Positions 3,923 to 7,871 of a stretch of DNA of 7,871 bases are shown one piece after another (position 1 is the first letter of the stretch; each line of letters opens with the position of its first letter). The notes under the pieces were generated by a model. That model was not told the DNA's origin. It worked only from the letters and a program-made list of their open reading frames with translations, and did no database searches. The stretch lies in NCBI GenBank assembly GCA_964653285.1, contig CAZZEX010000152.1, positions 1-7,871 of the forward strand, read 5' to 3'. Position numbers and translations under genes: made by a program. This stretch comes from CAZZEX01 sp964653285. GTDB lineage: Bacteria; Chloroflexota; Anaerolineae; B4-G1.

Positions 3923-6900
3923 GTGTTCATAGGCAAGGCCAATCTGATCCAACGGGCGAAAAAAGGGGACCCAGCCGCCTGGGCTGAGATCTACGCCCGG
4001 TATCAGCCAGCCATCTATCGCTGCATTTTCTACCGGGTGGGAGACGTTGGCACGGCCGAGGATCTGACCGGGGAGGCCTTCGTGCGCCTGGTGGAGAGCA
4101 TTGATCGCTTTCCCCACCAGGGTGATCTGCTGCTGGTCCGGCTGTACAGCATCGCCCACAACCTGGTCGCAGACAAGCAACAGCCAGCGGTGGGTGCGAT
4201 CAATCCCCAGAAGGCCGCTGAGCAGCGGCTGACTCCTCAGTGCCTGGCTGCCGCCATCGCCCGCCTCGCCGACGACCAGCGCCAGGTTATCCTGCTGAAG
4301 TTCATCGAAGGGCTGGACGATGAGACGGTGGCCTGGACGTTGGGCCAGCCTGTGGATGCGATCCAGCCGCTGCAACAGCGGGCTCTGACCGCGCTCGCGA
4401 TGGCGATCGCGTGGTGTGGTGCTGCCCAGACTCCTCAGTTCCCCCAGTGTCAGGAGGGGGAACTGGAACGGCTGCAGGGGGAATTCAAACAGAACGTAGC
4501 CCACGAACTGCGCACGCCGCTCACCCTCATCCGGGGCTACAACGATTTGCTTCTCTCCGGCACCCTGGGGCCACTCCGCCCAAAGCAGCGGGACGCGTTG
4601 GAAGTCGTCTGTGATCGGACAGAGGAGCTCTCCCGCGTGATTCACAACCTCACCTTCACGCGGACCATTCCGAAAGAGGCACTGGCCCTGGCTCCTCTCT
4701 CGGTATCGGAATGGGTGGAAAACGCGCTGAACCAGTACCGCCGCGCCGCCGAGCAGGCAGGGGTCCAGTTCGAGGTCGACCTGCCGGATGACCTGCCGCC
4801 GATCCTGGGGGACCAGAAGCGCCTGGGCGTGGCTTTGTCCCGGATGTTGGACAACGCCATCAAGTTCAGCCCCGACGGGGGCCTGGTCCAGGTGCGGGCC
4901 TGGACGGACGAGGGGTGGGTGCACGTGGCCGTGCAGGATCACGGGATCGGGATCGCTACAGAGCATCTGGACCGGATTTTCGATCGCTTCTACCAGGTAG
5001 AAGGTTCCACCACCCGACGCTTCGGCGGTGTTGGCATGGGGTTAGCCGTCGTCCGGGCGGTCGCCGAAGCCCACAGCGGGCGGGTGTGGGCCATCAGTGA
5101 GGGGCCGGGTAAGGGCAGCACCTTTACCCTGGCGCTGCCAGCACGCCCGGCAGAGGCTCCGTCGCTATCCCGCCTGCCTTCCCCGGAGCGGGGTCTGAGC
5201 CAGGCGCTGGATGCGAGTTTGTTGCCCTTGGAGGAGGGCCAGGCCACGATGGAGGAGTGCCTGGCCCGTTACTCTAAATACAGCGCCGACCTGCGCCCCC
5301 TCCTGGAAGTTGCCCTCAAGGTGCGCCGAACGCCCCGACCAGCCTCCAGCCAGGCCGCCTTCGCCGCCGGGAAGCGCCGGATGCTGCAGGCGTTGGCTGA
5401 GAAGAAGCGCAGCCGGACGGTATCCCCCAGCCCGCTCGCCCGTCCTGTGGAGTGGGTCGCTGCTATCTTCCAGAGGCGGGAGAGACCGGCCGTGTCCAGG
5501 CGTGCACCCGCACTACAGCCGGCCCTGACAGTTGCGCTTGCCCTCGTCCTGTTCGTCTTCGGCGGTCTGTTTCTCCTGACTTGGCTTGGCGGGACCGTCG
5601 CCCAGGCGGGCACCTTGGTCCAGGTGAGCGGTGCGGTGGAGGTCTTGCCGGCCGGGAGTAAAGCCTGGCGGCTTTCATCGGTTGGCGATCGGATTGAGGC
5701 GGGAGACCGGATCCGCACCGGTCGCTTCTCCGCCGCCACGCTGGCCTTCTTCGACAGAAGCACCACTGACCTGGGAGCCGAGGCAGAGGTCACCGTCGCC
5801 CAGATGAGTTCCCGGCGAGACGGCAGCGGTAAGGTCATTGTTCTTAATCAGTGGCTGGGACGGACCTACAACCGCGTGAATCGCCTGTCTGGCACGGCTT
5901 CTCACTTCCGGGTTGAGACCCCCACAGCCGTTACAGCGGTGCGCGGCACGGAGTTTGCGATCGCCATAGAGCCCAATGGTGCTACCTCCGTGGTGGTGAT
6001 CGAGGGAGTGGTGAACGTGACGGCCGAGGAGACCACCGTCGCAGTGCTGGCTGGGCAGGAGACCAAAGTCCTGCCCAAGCGCCCCCCCCTTGCTGCACGT
6101 CTCATTCCCATCGTTACCCCAACGCCCTGGCCCACGCCGTCGCTCCCTCATCCGGCGCCGGAGACGCCGTACCGGGCGCAAACGCCGGAGCCGACCAAGA
6201 CGCCGGGGCCGAGCGAGGTGGCAGAGCGTAGAGAGACGCCGGGGCCGAGCGAGGTGGCAGAGCGTAGAGAGACGCCGATGCCGAGCGAGGTGGCAGGGCG
6301 GACAAGGACGCCGGCACCGAGCGAGACGGTAGAGGCGACCGAGACGCCCGAACCGACCTCGACACCTACGCTAGGGCCCACGTCCACCCAGCAGCGTCCT
6401 ACGCCGACGCCAATGCCCACCCCCACCCCCACCCCGACGTCCACGTCAGCGCCGACGCCCACCCCCACCCCCACCTCCACCTCCACCTCCACCTCCACGC
6501 CGACGCCGACGCCGACGCCTACCCCCACGCCTACTCCCACCCCCACATCCACGTCTACTCCCACCCCCACATCCACGCCGATGCCCACATCCACGCCCAT
6601 CCCCACCCCGACCCCCACGTCCACGCCAACGGCGACTCACACGCCCACGCCGACCGCGACTTCCACGTCCACGCCGACGCCGACTCACACGCCCACGCCG
6701 ACCGCAACTCACACGCCCAAGCCGACCGTGACTTCCACGTTCACGCCAACGGTGACCTCCACGCTCACGCCGACGAGTACGTCAGGAACTACAGGGAACG
6801 TCGCTATCATGGATATCTTCTATGATGGAGCAGGCAGTCAAGAACCCGATGAGCATGTTGACATTCGCAACGCTGATACTCAGCCTATCCAGTTGAACGG

Positions 6901-7111
6901 CTGGACGCTGCGCGACGAGGCTAACCACGTGTTTGCTTTTCCCCGCTTTGTTATGCAGCCGGGACAGGTTTGCCGGGTTTACACGAATGAGGACCACCCA
7001 GAGTGGTATGGTTTCAACTATGGCAGTGGCTTGGCCATCTGGGATAACGGCGGCGATTGTGCCTACTTGTGGGATAGCGCGGGGACGCCGATTGACACTT
7101 ACTGCTACTAA
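3923..7111 (+). CDS. ECF-sigma-like / histidine kinase / FecR / Thr-Pro stalk / LTD fusion protein
   Basis: A 1062-residue single ORF from GTG 3923 (GGAGG 3916-3920; the short 2-base gap makes the start slightly uncertain, but sigma homology begins at residue 8). Domains in order: sigma-region-2-like (8-88; LIQRAKKGD, AEDLTGEAFVRL, YSIAHNLVADK) and sigma-region-4-like (107-162). Then a coiled linker and HisKA with phospho-site H194 (VAHELRTPL). The ATPase follows, with N311 (N box), D339-x-G341-x-G343 (G1), FDRFY 353-357 (F box) and GGVGMGL 368-374 (G2). A segment with EECLARY...LRPLLE (about 444-462) resembles anti-sigma-like proteins. One membrane helix lies at about 533-556. A FecR-like domain follows (563-705; GDRIRTG, TAVTAVRGTEF), then a Thr/Pro stalk (about 722-955) and LTD (956-1062). 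Predicted topology: sigma and kinase parts in the cytoplasm, FecR and LTD outside. The response regulator at 2988 is the likely phosphotransfer partner. Signals sensed and targets are unknown. Confidence 0.93.
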   Translation: MFIGKANLIQRAKKGDPAAWAEIYARYQPAIYRCIFYRVGDVGTAEDLTGEAFVRLVESIDRFPHQGDLLLVRLYSIAHNLVADKQQPAVGAINPQKAAEQRLTPQCLAAAIARLADDQRQVILLKFIEGLDDETVAWTLGQPVDAIQPLQQRALTALAMAIAWCGAAQTPQFPQCQEGELERLQGEFKQNVAHELRTPLTLIRGYNDLLLSGTLGPLRPKQRDALEVVCDRTEELSRVIHNLTFTRTIPKEALALAPLSVSEWVENALNQYRRAAEQAGVQFEVDLPDDLPPILGDQKRLGVALSRMLDNAIKFSPDGGLVQVRAWTDEGWVHVAVQDHGIGIATEHLDRIFDRFYQVEGSTTRRFGGVGMGLAVVRAVAEAHSGRVWAISEGPGKGSTFTLALPARPAEAPSLSRLPSPERGLSQALDASLLPLEEGQATMEECLARYSKYSADLRPLLEVALKVRRTPRPASSQAAFAAGKRRMLQALAEKKRSRTVSPSPLARPVEWVAAIFQRRERPAVSRRAPALQPALTVALALVLFVFGGLFLLTWLGGTVAQAGTLVQVSGAVEVLPAGSKAWRLSSVGDRIEAGDRIRTGRFSAATLAFFDRSTTDLGAEAEVTVAQMSSRRDGSGKVIVLNQWLGRTYNRVNRLSGTASHFRVETPTAVTAVRGTEFAIAIEPNGATSVVVIEGVVNVTAEETTVAVLAGQETKVLPKRPPLAARLIPIVTPTPWPTPSLPHPAPETPYRAQTPEPTKTPGPSEVAERRETPGPSEVAERRETPMPSEVAGRTRTPAPSETVEATETPEPTSTPTLGPTSTQQRPTPTPMPTPTPTPTSTSAPTPTPTPTSTSTSTSTPTPTPTPTPTPTPTPTSTSTPTPTSTPMPTSTPIPTPTPTSTPTATHTPTPTATSTSTPTPTHTPTPTATHTPKPTVTSTFTPTVTSTLTPTSTSGTTGNVAIMDIFYDGAGSQEPDEHVDIRNADTQPIQLNGWTLRDEANHVFAFPRFVMQPGQVCRVYTNEDHPEWYGFNYGSGLAIWDNGGDCAYLWDSAGTPIDTYCY
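6200..6343 (+). repeat. Four 36-bp in-frame repeats encoding TPxPSEVAxRxE units
   Basis: Residues 760-807 are four 12-residue units: TPGPSEVAERRE twice, then TPMPSEVAGRTR, then TPAPSETVEATE. The first two DNA units are nearly identical and later ones diverge, which points to recent local expansion at the membrane-proximal part of the stalk. Alternating charged and Pro residues suggest an extended, disordered spacer. Confidence 0.85.
6380..6775 (+). repeat. Low-complexity Thr/Pro/Ser stalk-coding tract
   Basis: About 130 residues (820-951) consist almost only of TP, TS and TAT/TH units, encoded by ACN-CCN repeats. The tract is expected to be extended and surface exposed, possibly glycosylated on Thr, and to place the LTD domain away from the membrane. 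Mixed codon use (ACC/ACG/ACT/ACA with CCC/CCG/CCT) shows it is not a pure microsatellite. On the opposite strand it makes spurious Val-Gly ORFs. Confidence 0.9.
6416..6435 (-). other. Potential G-quadruplex on the template strand
   Basis: Four C runs of 3, 5, 5 and 4 separated by single A bases on the + strand give four G runs with one-base T loops on the minus strand. That is the most stable quadruplex class. A weaker relative with three long runs lies at 6458-6472. Both lie inside the Thr/Pro coding tract, on the strand read by RNA polymerase. Confidence 0.55.
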
Positions 7112-7125
7112 AGCACGAGCGCCCG
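7076..7125 (+). repeat. Diverged duplicate of 2630-2679 (LTD tail and 3' UTR), copy 2
   Basis: This is the intact partner of the relic at 2630-2679, with 43 of 50 bases identical by eye across the last codons, the stop and the start of the 3' UTR. The terminators further downstream also correspond. Confidence 0.75.
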
Positions 7126-7165
7126 GCCAGGCTGCGCAGGTCGGCGCGTGAGTGACGGCGGAACG

Positions 7166-7200
7166 ACCGCCCCGACCGTTGCAAGTCGGGGCGGTTTGCG
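7166..7200 (+). terminator. 11-bp perfect hairpin, terminator of the fusion gene
   Basis: ACCGCCCCGAC (7166-7176) pairs perfectly with GTCGGGGCGGT (7185-7195) around an eight-base loop, followed by TTGCG. It lies 55 bases after the stop. It is the paralogue of the hairpin at 2720-2749. The arm sequences carry matching changes (AAC/GTT there against GAC/GTC here), which preserve pairing and support selection on the structure. The T tract is weak. Confidence 0.72.
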
Positions 7201-7237
7201 TTGCGGCGATGGATTCTAGCGAATCTTTCAAATTTCT

Positions 7238-7269
7238 TTAACACTATGTGAACAGAAGTGTGCTACGAT
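7238..7269 (+). promoter_or_regulatory. Extended -10 promoter of the 77-residue gene
   Basis: TGC-TACGAT (7261-7269) is an extended -10. TTAACA (7238-7243) is 20 bases upstream, too far for an ideal -35. ACAC-TAT-GTGA (7241-7251) matches the ACAC-AAA-GTGA segment in the response regulator promoter. The start would be near 7276, giving a leader of about 105 bases. Confidence 0.45.
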
Positions 7270-7366
7270 AGTAATAGGCTCGGCTCCCGGACCACGCCGG
7301 GCACCTGGACGGTATATCTCAACTGTAACTCTGGTGGGTCTATGCGGTGGTCCTTTGTGGTGCAGT
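7258..7366 (+). pseudogene. Possible tail of a secreted beta-sandwich domain
   Basis: A short open frame ending at TAG 7364 reads PGTWTVYLNCNSGG then MRWSFVVQ. This is the kind of alternating strand pattern that closes extracellular Ig-like or jelly-roll domains. An in-frame TGA at 7249 cuts it off upstream, and the predicted promoter -10 lies inside it. It is in the same frame as the 77-residue gene but separated by the stop. It could equally be chance. Confidence 0.22.
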
Positions 7367-7380
7367 AGGAGGGTGGACCG

Positions 7381-7614
7381 ATGAACAGTCCTGAACCCAC
7401 CGACCGCCTCATCGCCCAGGGACACGCGCTGGTGCGAGCAATCGAGGCGCTTGGTACAACCGAGATGAGCAACCCGTTTGAGCGGGCGCTGGCTGAATTC
7501 TTCCAGGCGGCCTGCGAGCGCAGGCTGATGGAAATCGTGGAGGCTGCGCCGTCGTGGGTGGCAGAGGAGATACTGAGCGCGTCTGAGCACATTGGTAACC
7601 AGCGGGCGGTGTGA
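7381..7614 (+). CDS. Hypothetical 77-residue, helix-rich soluble protein
   Basis: ATG 7381 lies seven bases after AGGAGGG (7367-7373), a strong site, and a promoter candidate lies at 7261-7269. The protein has no membrane segment or signal peptide. The pattern of hydrophobic residues (LIAQGHALVRAIEAL, then PFERALAEFFQAACERRLMEIVEAA, then WVAEEILSA) predicts three amphipathic helices. Net charge is acidic, and there is one Cys (C44). I recognise no family. It follows the fusion gene terminator, so it is probably expressed separately. The ACAC-N3-GTGA segment shared with the response regulator promoter hints at shared control, but that is weak. Its 3' side has no good + strand terminator; the hairpin at 7666-7702 has its T tract on the other strand. 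Confidence 0.72.
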   Translation: MNSPEPTDRLIAQGHALVRAIEALGTTEMSNPFERALAEFFQAACERRLMEIVEAAPSWVAEEILSASEHIGNQRAV

Positions 7615-7658
7615 TGGGTGAGCAGAAACTGAGCGGGGAGCGGTGAACGGCAGAGCGC

Positions 7659-7702
7659 AAAAAAATCGCGCTGGTCTTTAATGCGAGAACGGACCAGCGC
7701 GA
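7659..7702 (-). terminator. Strong intrinsic terminator for minus-strand transcription
   Basis: On the minus strand TCGCGCTGGTC (7702-7692) pairs perfectly with GACCAGCGCGA (7676-7666), an 11-bp stem with a 15-base loop, followed directly by seven U (A run 7659-7665). On the + strand the hairpin lacks a T tract. It therefore ends transcription entering from the right. Confidence 0.82.
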
Positions 7703-7726
7703 ATTATGTGTTGCAATCTATTAGCA

Positions 7727-7792
7727 TTAACCCATCCAGGCCTCCTTTTTGTTAACTGCGTCCAATGTCACCACCGCCCGAGTTATTCCCAT
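7727..7792 (-). CDS. Putative 21-codon small ORF or truncated gene start
   Basis: On the minus strand ATG (7792-7790) follows AGGAGGTGA (7803-7795), a near-perfect Shine-Dalgarno, and reads MGITRAVVTLDAVNKKEAWMG to TAA 7729-7727. The terminator stem begins 24 bases later, so signal, ORF and terminator form a compact unit of under about 170 bases. The MGITRAVVTLDAVN start looks like the first beta strand of a normal protein. It may therefore be a gene cut short by deletion, with its terminator left behind. A functional small peptide or a small RNA with a decaying ORF are alternatives. No promoter is clear. Confidence 0.4.
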   Translation of the reverse strand: MGITRAVVTLDAVNKKEAWMG

Positions 7793-7806
7793 AGTCACCT
7801 CCTGCC

Positions 7807-7818
7807 AGTGCTTGCACT
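7807..7818. promoter_or_regulatory. 12-bp palindrome upstream of the minus-strand small ORF
   Basis: AGTGC-TT-GCACT is an inverted repeat placed four bases upstream (minus sense) of the Shine-Dalgarno at 7803-7795. It could be an operator or a small leader hairpin. The sequence from 7819 to 7871 is AT-richer and holds no gene I can support. Confidence 0.25.
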
Positions 7819-7871
7819 AAGGACCTGTTCAAAAACAACTTCGTACTTTTACAACCCAATCACGGTAATGC

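Noticed and set aside
3887..4966. Long minus-strand ORF (359 codons) opposite the sigma/kinase region
   Set aside because: It mirrors a gene with clear domains on the + strand, has no recognisable domain, and its composition (His, Pro, Gln, Arg rich) is typical of an antisense shadow in GC-rich DNA.
6148..6624. Minus-strand ORF of Val-Gly-Asp repeats
   Set aside because: It is the reverse complement of the Thr/Pro stalk codons; the + frame continues into a real LTD domain while this frame leads nowhere.
6380..6775. Repeat tract as a CRISPR array or noncoding minisatellite
   Set aside because: There are no spacers or constant repeats of CRISPR length, and the frame is kept throughout as a Thr/Pro linker.

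Overview
The window looks like chromosomal DNA of a GC-rich, probably uncultured bacterium. The best guess is the phylum Chloroflexota (Anaerolineae-like). This rests on family recognition only: long Thr/Pro linkers joined to a FecR-like domain and a lamin-tail (LTD) domain, an 'EECLxRY...LRPLLE' segment of the kind found in anti-sigma-like Chloroflexota proteins, and promoters with an extended -10 of the form TGC-TAnnnT. No rRNA, tRNA, CRISPR array or complete mobile element is visible.

Left part (1-2060): a tight two-gene phospholipid unit on the + strand. It encodes a CDP-alcohol phosphatidyltransferase with all signature residues, followed 14 bases later by an LpxL/PatA-type acyltransferase. 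The order resembles the actinobacterial phosphatidylinositol-phosphate synthase/PatA pair. Downstream lie a small hairpin, a perfect 15-bp palindrome and a frameshifted remnant of what looks like a sugar-phosphate isomerase/epimerase-type TIM-barrel gene.

Middle (2060-3740): a 64-residue two-helix membrane protein with a very strong ribosome binding site. It is followed by the C-terminal tail of a lost LTD protein and that gene's terminator. A good sigma-70-type promoter then leads into an OmpR/PhoB-type response regulator, closed by a UUCG-tetraloop terminator.

Right part (3740-7200): one uninterrupted 1062-codon gene. It joins an ECF-sigma-like module, a complete histidine kinase core, an anti-sigma-like segment, one transmembrane helix, a FecR-like domain, a roughly 220-residue Thr/Pro repeat stalk and an LTD domain. 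With the response regulator just upstream, this looks like a one-polypeptide signalling device linking the outer surface to both phosphorelay and sigma/anti-sigma logic. It is the most notable object in the window. Its 3' end (LTD tail, 3' UTR and terminator) is a diverged duplicate of the relic at 2534-2755, so an ancestral copy of this kind of gene once stood upstream of the regulator.

Right end (7200-7871): a promoter, a 77-residue protein of unknown function, and a tiny minus-strand unit. That unit has a palindrome, a perfect Shine-Dalgarno, a 21-codon ORF and an intrinsic terminator with a seven-U tail, and it converges on the 77-residue gene.
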